From an uncultured Candidatus Actinomarina sp. (GTDB lineage: Bacteria > Actinomycetota > Acidimicrobiia > Actinomarinales > Actinomarinaceae), in contig CACDQN010000003.1 in assembly GCA_902555055.1 (NCBI GenBank), positions 79,860 to 126,598 on the forward strand: a stretch of 46,739 bases of DNA. The letters are read 5' to 3'. A program made the position numbers and the translations under genes. Below, in pieces: positions 1 through 7,986 of the stretch. Below the pieces are notes generated by a model. The model was not told where the DNA came from. It ran no database searches and was given only the letters and a program-made list of their open reading frames with translations. Every line of letters begins with the position of its first letter. The stretch's first letter is position 1.

Positions 1-1
1 T

Positions 2-445
2 GCAAGTTTAGATATTTTATTTCCGGAGTTATCTAAAGCAAAAGATAAAAGTGAAGTAACTTTAATTAGAACCAGGTTAACTAAAGTTTTTTATGCATCT
101 TTTTCTATTCCTATTATTTACTTTATTTTTAAAGATATTGGAAATTCTATATTTACCAACTTATTAGGTGATGAATTTGATATGGTCTCCGAGTACACTT
201 ATCAAATATTATTTTGTATTCCATTAATGGTTTGGTCAAGAATTAATATAATTTTTTCAAGAGCATTAAATTTTGAAATTAATTTATCAAAAACCATTAT
301 TCTCGGAGCAGCATTTTCTTATATTATTTATTTAGTAATGCATAGCATAGGTAATAACCCTGCTGTATTATCAATCATTCTTTCACAAATTGTAATCGCT
401 TTACTTACTACTTTTAGTTACAGAAGATCTTATGAGAAGTTTTAA
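2..445 (+). CDS. Polysaccharide flippase, C-terminal part (cut by window start)
   Basis: The frame is open from base 2 to a stop at 445, giving about 147 residues with no start in the window, so the 5' end is missing. The visible start ILFPELSKAKDKSE resembles the loop of MurJ/Wzx-type lipid-linked sugar flippases that follows a 'LFP-LS' motif. After it come four or five hydrophobic stretches and a short basic tail, as expected at the end of a 12-14 helix MOP-superfamily transporter. It lies directly before polysaccharide genes and overlaps the next gene by 14 bp, which fits export of lipid-linked repeat units. The family call is from pattern and context; the subfamily (Wzx or MurJ-like) cannot be decided from the fragment. 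Confidence 0.65.
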   Translation, partial: ASLDILFPELSKAKDKSEVTLIRTRLTKVFYASFSIPIIYFIFKDIGNSIFTNLLGDEFDMVSEYTYQILFCIPLMVWSRINIIFSRALNFEINLSKTIILGAAFSYIIYLVMHSIGNNPAVLSIILSQIVIALLTTFSYRRSYEKF

Positions 446-2042
446 AACACTACTGAGAAAAATCAAGTATACGACTAGTTATTTAATAAAATCTAGTGTT
501 GAAATTCCATCAGAATTTAGATTACTAAAACGAGGAAAAACTCAACATCAAATTTTTTTCCAAAATTGCAGATCTGAGTTATTAAATGAATTTAATTTGG
601 ATGATAATCTAAAAATATTTGGCAAATATTCAGATAATTATGAAATTTCAACGGATATATTTTCAAATTTTGATTTTTCTAATAAAAAATTAAAACCAGC
701 TTTTTTTAATAACGCCGATGTCAAGGTTCCTTATGAGGCTTCCAGGTTACAATATTTACAAAAAGCATATACAGGAAGTATTGATGTTAATAAGTTTCCA
801 TTAATTTACTGGAACAGTCCTATGGATGTAGCGATTAGAAATATCAATCTAATTTTTCATTTATTCAATATTGAAGCTGGTCAGAAAACTGCTGAAATTC
901 TAGGAAATAATCTTGATCTATTGACGACTTATATAAGCCAGCATTTTGAATTTATTAGAAATAATCTAGAAAATAAAGGAAATGTAGTTGGAAACCATTA
1001 CTTAATTGAACTCACATCCATATTATTAACAATTGCAACTTTTGAATTCGATGGGATTGAAGAGGAGTATTTTTATTATAAAAATGAATTGATGAAAGAG
1101 CTTGATAGGCAATTTTACAATGATGGAACGAATTTTGAAGGGTCAACTCATTATGCAGCTTTTGTAACAGAGGCGTTAATAATTTGTAAGCTTGCTATAG
1201 AAGAAATAGATACGAATTCAGATATAATTCCCAGGATTGATCAAATAATTAAATCCAATCGATATTTATTATCAAAACTGATTAATAATGGTGAACTTTC
1301 ACAAATAGGGGATAATGATTCTGGAAGATTATTCTATTTTAATTTTGATGAAGATGCTCCTCTAAAGATGACATGGTTGATGGATTTAGTTGATGTACTG
1401 TATCAAAATTCATCAATCGAAATAGAAGAAAAAAATTTTCAATATAATATTGATTCTAAATTACCCAATTTAGATAGTTATAAGAAAGTTACACATAAAC
1501 CAATTAAATTATTTAGTAAAGAGTACCAAAGTTACTGTTTTGAAGAATTTGGTATTTATGTGTGGAGGAATGACAATGAATATTTAAGTATTAGATGTGG
1601 CCCTATCGGACAAAATGGGATTGGAGGACATGCTCATTATGATCAACTTTCTATTGAGTGCTTTAAAGACAACAAATGGATTGCTAGAGATCCTGGTACT
1701 GGTACATATACAGACGATATAGAAATTAGAAATAGATTTAGGTCTCTCGAATATCATTGGGGACCAAAACCAAAAATGAAATTTCCAAAAGAAGATGAGT
1801 TTGACTGTTTTAAATTAAATTATATGAGTAATGGGGAAGTAATAAAGATTGATAAGAATAACTTTTTAGGTTCTGCAGAATTCAACGGCAAAAAAATCTA
1901 TCGCAAAATTGTTATTATTGATGGTGAAGTAAGAATTGAAGATTTTTCTAATGATGTGGAATTAGAGGAATATACTTTATGGGGTGAAGAAAATGACGGA
2001 GTTAAAGAAAAATTTTCCAATGGATACAAGAGAATAAGTTGA
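432..2042 (+). CDS. Heparinase II/III-family protein
   Basis: A 536-residue protein with the two-part layout of heparinase II/III-family polysaccharide lyases. The N-terminal half is an all-helical toroid-like region containing VGNHYLIEL and, further on, NDGTNFEGSTHYAAFVTEA, which matches the family's 'DG-F-EGS--Y' segment with a candidate catalytic Tyr. The C-terminal beta region has GGHAHYDQLSIE followed by ARDPGTGTY, the family's conserved His-containing segment. No signal peptide is evident. It overlaps the flippase by 14 bp and the polymerase by 4 bp, so it belongs to the polysaccharide locus, where such proteins are often found and may trim or modify the polymer. The substrate cannot be inferred. 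Confidence 0.8.
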   Translation: MRSFKTLLRKIKYTTSYLIKSSVEIPSEFRLLKRGKTQHQIFFQNCRSELLNEFNLDDNLKIFGKYSDNYEISTDIFSNFDFSNKKLKPAFFNNADVKVPYEASRLQYLQKAYTGSIDVNKFPLIYWNSPMDVAIRNINLIFHLFNIEAGQKTAEILGNNLDLLTTYISQHFEFIRNNLENKGNVVGNHYLIELTSILLTIATFEFDGIEEEYFYYKNELMKELDRQFYNDGTNFEGSTHYAAFVTEALIICKLAIEEIDTNSDIIPRIDQIIKSNRYLLSKLINNGELSQIGDNDSGRLFYFNFDEDAPLKMTWLMDLVDVLYQNSSIEIEEKNFQYNIDSKLPNLDSYKKVTHKPIKLFSKEYQSYCFEEFGIYVWRNDNEYLSIRCGPIGQNGIGGHAHYDQLSIECFKDNKWIARDPGTGTYTDDIEIRNRFRSLEYHWGPKPKMKFPKEDEFDCFKLNYMSNGEVIKIDKNNFLGSAEFNGKKIYRKIVIIDGEVRIEDFSNDVELEEYTLWGEENDGVKEKFSNGYKRIS

Positions 2043-3415
2043 ATTTAAAATATTCAAAAATATTATTATACTCGGTTACATTATTTTTGGTTTTTGAGGG
2101 ACTAGATGCATTTTCAATAAACAATATTCCAGTTTACTGGATCGGTGTTTCGTTTTTAGTTTTTGTATATTTGATTTGTTATTGGTTTGGATTTAGAACA
2201 TTCAATTTAAATTTATTTTCTATAAGAAATTGGGTAATTTATGGAATTTTTATTACTCTATTTCAATCTTTGTTTAATGACCTAGTGCTACCAAAATATG
2301 CAAGCACATCATATATTCAATATATAAGTTTAAGAATACTTCGGATACTACTCTTCTTGGTTATTGTCTATTCTTTGAATTACATTTTAAAAAAGTACGA
2401 CTACGATGAGGTACTTAAATTTTTTCTAATTTCCAGTATCATTATTTCAATTCTTTCACTGATAAGTTATTTTTCTTATCTCTATGGGTATAGTGATTTT
2501 CCAAGAACTAGGCAAGGCTCTGGTGGTTGGTCACAGCCAATCCAGAGAGCATGTAATATATTAAGAAATTATGGAACCTTTAGAGAACCAAGTTTTTTGG
2601 CTATTTGGACAGTTCCATTTATTCCTTATTTTTTTTACTTAGGTAAAAAAAATAAGTTATGGTTCTTTTTGTCAGTATTCCCAATTTTCAGTGTTGTGCT
2701 GAGTAGAAGCTTGACAGGCATTGTTGCCTTTGTTTTAGCATCCTTTTTAGTTATCTTATTCATGATTTTTATTCATAAAACAATAGATATAAATTTATTC
2801 TTCATGCTTATTTTATTTTTAACTATAATTTTCACTTCAAGTTTGTTTTCATTTCAATTCCCACCTGATGATTCTGCTTGTTTATCTGAAAACGGTGATT
2901 GTATTTGCATACCTGAAGATCGACTTGATGAATTAAAAAGTTCAACAAACGTTAGTGATGCTACTTTTGGTAGGTTTTATGAAATAACCTCAAGAGGATT
3001 AGATGCTTTTGAAAATACGGCTTTTTTGTTTGATTATGTTAGTAATGAAGGAATTTCAATTTTTGGTGATGGTTACGGATATTCTAATATTTCTTTTTCT
3101 TATGCAGCAGATGAAGCTACTAAACGTGTTGTAGATAATCAAATAATATATAGAAACCCCGGACAAGTAGTTTCTTTTAATAATTTGTATGCAAATATTT
3201 TAATGTCTACTGGTTTAATCGGACTGTTTTGGTTTTTGTATATTTTAATTGATGTTTTAAGAAAAATTGTTATAAAAAATAACCAACTTCAGCCATATCT
3301 ATTGATTAGTTTTATTTCTACATTATTTGTATATTCCTACCAAGCTGAAGAACTCTCAACTCACCTTGCAATAGCAATTGCATTTGGTTTAAATTTAATT
3401 AACAATGACAAATAA
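2039..3415 (+). CDS. Wzy/O-antigen-ligase-like polysaccharide polymerase
   Basis: A 458-residue multi-spanning membrane protein with roughly ten to twelve hydrophobic segments and a large hydrophilic loop around residues 275-370. FREPSFLAIW near residue 185 and SRSLTGIVAF near residue 222 match motifs seen in Wzy polymerases and O-antigen ligase-like proteins. The start is TTG at 2039, forming a TTGA overlap with the previous stop codon, which supports translational coupling. The external loop contains four closely spaced Cys residues (SACLSENGDCICIP), unusual for the family and possibly disulfide-bonded outside the cell. Role by family and context: joining exported repeat units into a chain. 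Whether it is a polymerase or a ligase is not settled. Confidence 0.72.
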   Translation: MNLKYSKILLYSVTLFLVFEGLDAFSINNIPVYWIGVSFLVFVYLICYWFGFRTFNLNLFSIRNWVIYGIFITLFQSLFNDLVLPKYASTSYIQYISLRILRILLFLVIVYSLNYILKKYDYDEVLKFFLISSIIISILSLISYFSYLYGYSDFPRTRQGSGGWSQPIQRACNILRNYGTFREPSFLAIWTVPFIPYFFYLGKKNKLWFFLSVFPIFSVVLSRSLTGIVAFVLASFLVILFMIFIHKTIDINLFFMLILFLTIIFTSSLFSFQFPPDDSACLSENGDCICIPEDRLDELKSSTNVSDATFGRFYEITSRGLDAFENTAFLFDYVSNEGISIFGDGYGYSNISFSYAADEATKRVVDNQIIYRNPGQVVSFNNLYANILMSTGLIGLFWFLYILIDVLRKIVIKNNQLQPYLLISFISTLFVYSYQAEELSTHLAIAIAFGLNLINNDK

Positions 3416-4628
3416 AAAAATACTTGTAGTTTCACATCAATTTCTGCCACATGTAAGTCCTAGAACAACCCGATGGAAATTGTTAATAGAGCAGTTAGTA
3501 AATCAAGGAAACGAAGTAACAATATTAACTGGTACAAATCCCAATGACATAGCTAAAAAATATAATATTTTATATTTTGGCAATAAAAATATATCGTCAG
3601 CTGTAAATACTTTAAGAATAGATTCAAATAATGTTGAAAATTCCTTTATAAAAAAGAAATTTTACAATTTATTGAAGAAAATTTATAGAATGATCTTTAA
3701 ATCTCTAGCTTGGCCTGATTATGCTATGTTTTGGATATTCACTGTAATCAAAAACAAATCAAAAATACCAAAAGATTTTGACATAATCATTTCCGTGAGC
3801 TTACCTTTCACTTCACATGTGTGCGCATCAATATTACAAAAATCAATGAGTTCAAAATGGTTTATGGATATAGGCGATCCGTTTAGTCTTAAAGATAAGT
3901 CATTTGAAAACAACAGATTCCTTTATTCTTTATTAAATTCCTATTGTGAAAAAAAATATTATAGAGCGGCAGATAAAGTAATTTTTACTCACAAGGAGGC
4001 TTCAGAAATACATATAAAAAAATTTAAGATACCTTCCTCAAAGATTGTTATTGGTCACCCAATTTCTCTTATTGATACCTACTTTATAGATTCTTCTAGC
4101 AAATTTAAATATAATGCGCTACCAATCAAAATAGGTTATTTTGGAATATTTACCGATGGTGTTAGAGATCCAAACAATTATCTAAATACAGTAGCAAGCT
4201 CTTTTAAGAGTAAAATCCATCATTATTGGTATATAAATGATGAATCTAAAAAATATTTTTCTGCATTAGAGAATTTAAATACCCATACTTTTAAAACTAT
4301 GATTCTTCGAGAGGATGCCATAAAAGAGATGATAAATAATTTCCATATTTTACTTTCAATTGGCAATAAAAATACATATCAATTACCCAGTAAAGTGATT
4401 GAGTATATTTCTTTAGGGAAACCTGTTCTGCATTATGCTGAAATATTATCAGATCCAATGTACAGGTTTGAAACATTATTTAAAAATTTAAAAATAATAG
4501 ATAAGAATACTGATGAAAATGATATATTAAAATTTTTAAAAATTTTTCAATCTAACCAAGTTGAATTTAATTACAAAGAATTTGAAAATAATTTTAGTCC
4601 AAAACATATTATTGATAATTTAGTTTAA
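3405..4628 (+). CDS. Glycosyltransferase, GT4-like
   Basis: A 407-residue cytosolic protein with the two-Rossmann-fold (GT-B) pattern. The N-terminus starts with the strand KKILVVSHQFLPHVSPRTTR and continues WKLLIEQLVNQGNEVTILTG, typical of family 4 enzymes that assemble surface polysaccharides. The C-terminal half contains EYISLGKPVLHYAE, the position where the family's nucleotide-sugar-contacting Glu and 'G-P-V' loop lie. It overlaps the polymerase gene by 11 bp and converges with the next gene, their 3' ends overlapping by 9 bp. It probably adds one sugar to the lipid-linked repeat unit; donor and linkage are unknown. Confidence 0.75.
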   Translation: MTNKKILVVSHQFLPHVSPRTTRWKLLIEQLVNQGNEVTILTGTNPNDIAKKYNILYFGNKNISSAVNTLRIDSNNVENSFIKKKFYNLLKKIYRMIFKSLAWPDYAMFWIFTVIKNKSKIPKDFDIIISVSLPFTSHVCASILQKSMSSKWFMDIGDPFSLKDKSFENNRFLYSLLNSYCEKKYYRAADKVIFTHKEASEIHIKKFKIPSSKIVIGHPISLIDTYFIDSSSKFKYNALPIKIGYFGIFTDGVRDPNNYLNTVASSFKSKIHHYWYINDESKKYFSALENLNTHTFKTMILREDAIKEMINNFHILLSIGNKNTYQLPSKVIEYISLGKPVLHYAEILSDPMYRFETLFKNLKIIDKNTDENDILKFLKIFQSNQVEFNYKEFENNFSPKHIIDNLV

Positions 4629-5570
4629 ATTCCAATCTTCATAGTAAATTGGGACATTAGCCTCATCTAAATACTTTGAAACAAGAGATATGCTACATGT
4701 TTCTATTAAGGAATTGACATCTCCTAAAATGTATTTAAAAATATTCTGATTATCAATATTTATATATTCTTCATTTGGAACAATCACCTTCATACCAGAC
4801 TCCAATGCTTCATAAATAGGGAGTCCCACAGTTTCATATTCACTTGTGTGGATATAATGAGAATTACTTTTAAAAATATTAATCAATTCATTAGTATCTA
4901 CTTTGTTATGAACAACAATGTTTTTAAAATTAGACTGATTTAAGAAAGCTAAATCTTGGTATCTTGATACGTTAACTATATTTATATTTTTATCTAATTT
5001 TACAAGTTCTGAAAGAAATTTAATTATAAATTTAGGATTTTTATTTTTAATATCTTCATAGATTAAAACGAACCCTTGATTTTTGGATTGAGATATATTT
5101 TTATATTTAATTTTTCCAATAGTTTTTATTTTTGTTGATGCTGGCATTAGGCTTGCTACGTGTGGCTGCTGAACAATAATCTCATCAGAAATTTTTAAAC
5201 TATAGGTATACAATATTTTTAGAATAAAATTTCTTAAAGATGCAAATGGCTCAACTATTGGCAGCACATTTTGAATAAAAGTAGAAGTTTTTATTTTTGT
5301 TTTGAAACCAAAATTTCCAAGGTGTATTATTTCATCAAAAGTATTTATATACTTTAAATCATCTTCCTTAATAAAATAATTCAAAATAGCATGAAAGTAG
5401 CGAGGCGTTTTGATAAAGATATTCTCAATATTTCCAATCATTTGCTTTAATTCAAAATTGTCGTAAATAATATAAAATTTAACTTCTGTATTATTCTCAA
5501 CTAATTTTTTAAATACAGTTATGCCTCCCTTTGACTTAAGCCCACAAGCATTTATAACAATTCTTTTCAT
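4620..5570 (-). CDS. Glycosyltransferase, GT-B fold, in reverse orientation
   Basis: A 316-residue protein. The C-terminal region has HTSEYETVGLPIYEALESG followed by MKVIVP, which is the GT4 donor-binding segment (E-x-GLP--EAL--G). The N-terminus KRIVINACGLKSKGGI carries a Gly-rich first loop as in GT-B enzymes. It is the only minus-strand gene in the polysaccharide locus, so it is transcribed against its neighbours, and its 3' end overlaps the upstream glycosyltransferase by 9 bp. The ATG at 5570 is preceded by a TATTAT box 7 nt away, suggesting its own leaderless promoter. It is shorter than typical GT4 enzymes (350-400 residues), which suggests a compact N-domain. Confidence 0.68.
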   Translation of the reverse strand: MKRIVINACGLKSKGGITVFKKLVENNTEVKFYIIYDNFELKQMIGNIENIFIKTPRYFHAILNYFIKEDDLKYINTFDEIIHLGNFGFKTKIKTSTFIQNVLPIVEPFASLRNFILKILYTYSLKISDEIIVQQPHVASLMPASTKIKTIGKIKYKNISQSKNQGFVLIYEDIKNKNPKFIIKFLSELVKLDKNINIVNVSRYQDLAFLNQSNFKNIVVHNKVDTNELINIFKSNSHYIHTSEYETVGLPIYEALESGMKVIVPNEEYINIDNQNIFKYILGDVNSLIETCSISLVSKYLDEANVPIYYEDWNLN

Positions 5571-5623
5571 TGATTCAATAATAGTTAATAATTTGCTTAT
5601 TAATACCTACTAATATAGTAAAC
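5571..5623. promoter_or_regulatory. Divergent promoter region
   Basis: This 53-bp gap separates the minus-strand glycosyltransferase from the epimerase. On the minus strand TATTAT (5583 to 5578) lies 7 nt before the ATG. On the plus strand TATAGT (5614-5619) lies 4 nt before the GTG at 5624, with a weak TTGCTT (5593-5598) upstream. Neither start has a Shine-Dalgarno sequence, so both mRNAs may be leaderless. The assignments are by eye in AT-rich DNA and are tentative. Confidence 0.4.
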
Positions 5624-6712
5624 GTGACTAAAACATTTTATGATACAGCAATGATTGTAGGAGCAAGGCCTAACTTTGTTAAAGTAGCTCCACTTTTAAG
5701 TCATTATGAGTCAAACAATCATAACGTACTGTTTATTCATACTGGGCAACATTGGGATAAAAATATGTCTGATGATATTTTTACAGATATAGGACTCAGA
5801 CAACCTGATATTAATCTAAATATTAAATCAGACTCCATGAATAGACAACTAGGTGAAGTAATTATTGAATTGGATAAATATATCAATGCTAAAAATACAG
5901 GAAATTTATTTATATTTGGGGATGTTACCTCAACGTTAGCTGGTGCAGTAGTTGCAAAAAATAACAATATTGATGCATATCACGTAGAAGCTGGACTTCG
6001 ATCTGGAAATTTTTCAATGCCAGAAGAACGTAATCGAATTATGGTCGATTCTATATGTGATAGATTATTTACCCCTTCAAAAGACGCAGTAAATAATCTA
6101 TTAGCTGAGAATATAAGTCCAGATAAAATTTCAAATGTTGGAAATATTATGATTGATACATTAGTTAAAAACTATGAAAAAATTATATCCAATCAAAGCT
6201 TCAACCCATTAGATTTTAATATTGAGAAAGAATTTTTTGTTTTAACAATTCATCGACAAGCAAATCTATCTGATAAGAATTTAAAAATAATATTCGAAGG
6301 GTTAAAAAACTTTGTTAAAGATTATGACATTGTTATACCAGCACATCCTAGACTCAAAAAATATATAGAATCAAATAAAATTAGCACAGATGGTTTAAAA
6401 ATTATAAATCCATTACCGTATGTAAAATTTTTAAGCTTAGTATACAACTCATCTCTTTGTCTCACTGATTCTGGCGGACTTCAGGAAGAAACTACTTATT
6501 TAAATAAAAAATGTTTGACCTTGAGGGAGGAAACTGAACGTCCTATAACTGTTGAGTCTGGAACTAATAAAGTAATTGGAGTAAATAAAAATATTATTGA
6601 TGAAATAAATAATTCATTAAACACTAAACTTCAGTCTTATAGCAAGATTGAACTTTGGGATGGCAAAACATCTGAAAGAATATACCAGGAGTTAAATATT
6701 GAACAAATTTGA
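5624..6712 (+). CDS. wecB: UDP-N-acetylglucosamine 2-epimerase (non-hydrolysing)
   Basis: A 362-residue cytosolic enzyme interconverting UDP-GlcNAc and UDP-ManNAc, the entry step to ManNAc/ManNAcA-containing polysaccharides. The N-terminus has the family's GARPNFVKVAPL, then HTGQHWDKNMS, GDVTSTLAGA, HVEAGLRSGN and MPEERNR, with the expected Asp and Glu residues of the active site. TIHRQANL holds the catalytic His, and DSGGLQEE with LREETERP forms the UDP-binding end. Length is normal for the family. The GTG start was chosen because it lies just after a -10-like TATAGT; an ATG at 5651 would still keep GARPNF. It overlaps the following dehydrogenase by 14 bp, an arrangement typical of wecB-wecC pairs. 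Confidence 0.93.
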   Translation: MTKTFYDTAMIVGARPNFVKVAPLLSHYESNNHNVLFIHTGQHWDKNMSDDIFTDIGLRQPDINLNIKSDSMNRQLGEVIIELDKYINAKNTGNLFIFGDVTSTLAGAVVAKNNNIDAYHVEAGLRSGNFSMPEERNRIMVDSICDRLFTPSKDAVNNLLAENISPDKISNVGNIMIDTLVKNYEKIISNQSFNPLDFNIEKEFFVLTIHRQANLSDKNLKIIFEGLKNFVKDYDIVIPAHPRLKKYIESNKISTDGLKIINPLPYVKFLSLVYNSSLCLTDSGGLQEETTYLNKKCLTLREETERPITVESGTNKVIGVNKNIIDEINNSLNTKLQSYSKIELWDGKTSERIYQELNIEQI

Positions 6713-7958
6713 TTATAACCTTGGAGTCGTTGGCTTAGGATATGTAGGATTACCGTTGGCTGTTGAATCTGCAAATTCAAAATTGAGTGTTTTAGGCTTT
6801 GATACAAGTAGTAATAGAGTTGAGGAAATTAATAATGGCCACTCTCCAATTGAAGATATTTCAGATGATGAATTAGAAAATGCTTTAAATAGCTTTTTCT
6901 CTACAGATGACCCTACTTTACTATCTAAATGTCATCATATTGTCATTAGTGTCCCCACACCCCTTACTGATTATCAGCCTGATTTGTCCTATGTTGAGGC
7001 AGCAGCAAAGTCTGTCGGTGAAAACTTAGTTCCTAATCAAATAATTATTCTTGAATCTACTACTTACCCTGGAACTACTTTAGAGGTTCTTATTCCAAAT
7101 CTCGAAAAATACTCGTCTTTAAAGGCAGGTTCTGATTTTTATGTTGGATATTCACCTGAGAGGATTGACCCCGGTAATGAGGAGTGGAAGTTTAAAAATA
7201 CTCCAAAAGTCATCAGTGGAATAAACGAAGAATCTCTCAATAAAATAAAATCATTTTATGAACAAATTGTTGATGAGGTTGTAGTTGTTAAAGGCACTAA
7301 AGAAGCAGAGATGGTTAAGCTTCTTGAAAATACATATCGTCACGTAAATATAGCTTTAATTAATGAACTTGCCATGCTTTGTAAAATGCTAGACATTGAC
7401 ATATGGGAAGTAGTAAATGCAGCAAAAACAAAACCTTTTGGATTTCAGTCTTTTAAACCAGGTCCTGGGGTTGGAGGCCATTGTATACCAGTAGACCCCG
7501 AGTATTTATCATTTAAAACTCGCCAAATTGGCAAGCCAGTCAGATTTGTAGAATTAGCTCAGGAAATTAACAACTCTATGCCCGCTTATGTTGTTAGTAG
7601 AGTTAATGAATTATTAAATAGTCAAGATAAAATATTAAGAAACTCTAAAATTTTAATTCTGGGTGTTGCTTATAAAAAAGATATTAGTGATACAAGAGAG
7701 TCACCATCATTAGATATATTAGAACTTCTTATTGAAAAAAATGCTGAAGTGTCTTTCTATGATCCGTTTGTAAAAGAATTAACTATTGCAGGCCAAAGCA
7801 TTAATAAAGAATCCTTATCTAAGAATTTTCATGATTATGACATGTTATTAATTCTCACACCGCATACAGAGTTTTCAGAAATTGATTTTGAGATATTAAA
7901 TAATATAGTATTTGATACCACCGGAAGTAATTTTATTAAAAGCACCGAAAGGATTTAA
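6699..7958 (+). CDS. UDP-N-acetylhexosamine 6-dehydrogenase (WecC/WbpA type)
   Basis: A 419-residue NAD-dependent enzyme that oxidises C6 of a UDP-sugar to a carboxylate. Visible features are the NAD-binding GLGYVGLPLA at residues 10-19, VISVPTPL, ESTTYPGTT, GYSPERIDPGN, and the catalytic Cys in GPGVGGHCIPVDPEYL near residue 260, followed by the UDP-binding C-terminal domain with GVAYKKDISDTRESP. The start is TTG at 6699 with a clear AGGAG (6687-6691) 7 nt upstream. The adjacent epimerase suggests UDP-ManNAc as substrate (WecC), but the FGFQ-F--GPG segment also resembles UDP-GlcNAc 6-dehydrogenases of the WbpA type, so the substrate is left open. Confidence 0.88.
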   Translation: MNKFDYNLGVVGLGYVGLPLAVESANSKLSVLGFDTSSNRVEEINNGHSPIEDISDDELENALNSFFSTDDPTLLSKCHHIVISVPTPLTDYQPDLSYVEAAAKSVGENLVPNQIIILESTTYPGTTLEVLIPNLEKYSSLKAGSDFYVGYSPERIDPGNEEWKFKNTPKVISGINEESLNKIKSFYEQIVDEVVVVKGTKEAEMVKLLENTYRHVNIALINELAMLCKMLDIDIWEVVNAAKTKPFGFQSFKPGPGVGGHCIPVDPEYLSFKTRQIGKPVRFVELAQEINNSMPAYVVSRVNELLNSQDKILRNSKILILGVAYKKDISDTRESPSLDILELLIEKNAEVSFYDPFVKELTIAGQSINKESLSKNFHDYDMLLILTPHTEFSEIDFEILNNIVFDTTGSNFIKSTERI

Positions 7959-7986
7959 TATATCTGTTAATTTTCATACATTGCCA

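Noticed and set aside
7912-7986. Extended N-terminus of PEP carboxylase from TTG 7912
   Set aside because: It overlaps the dehydrogenase by 47 bp, has no ribosome binding site and does not resemble the family N-terminus.
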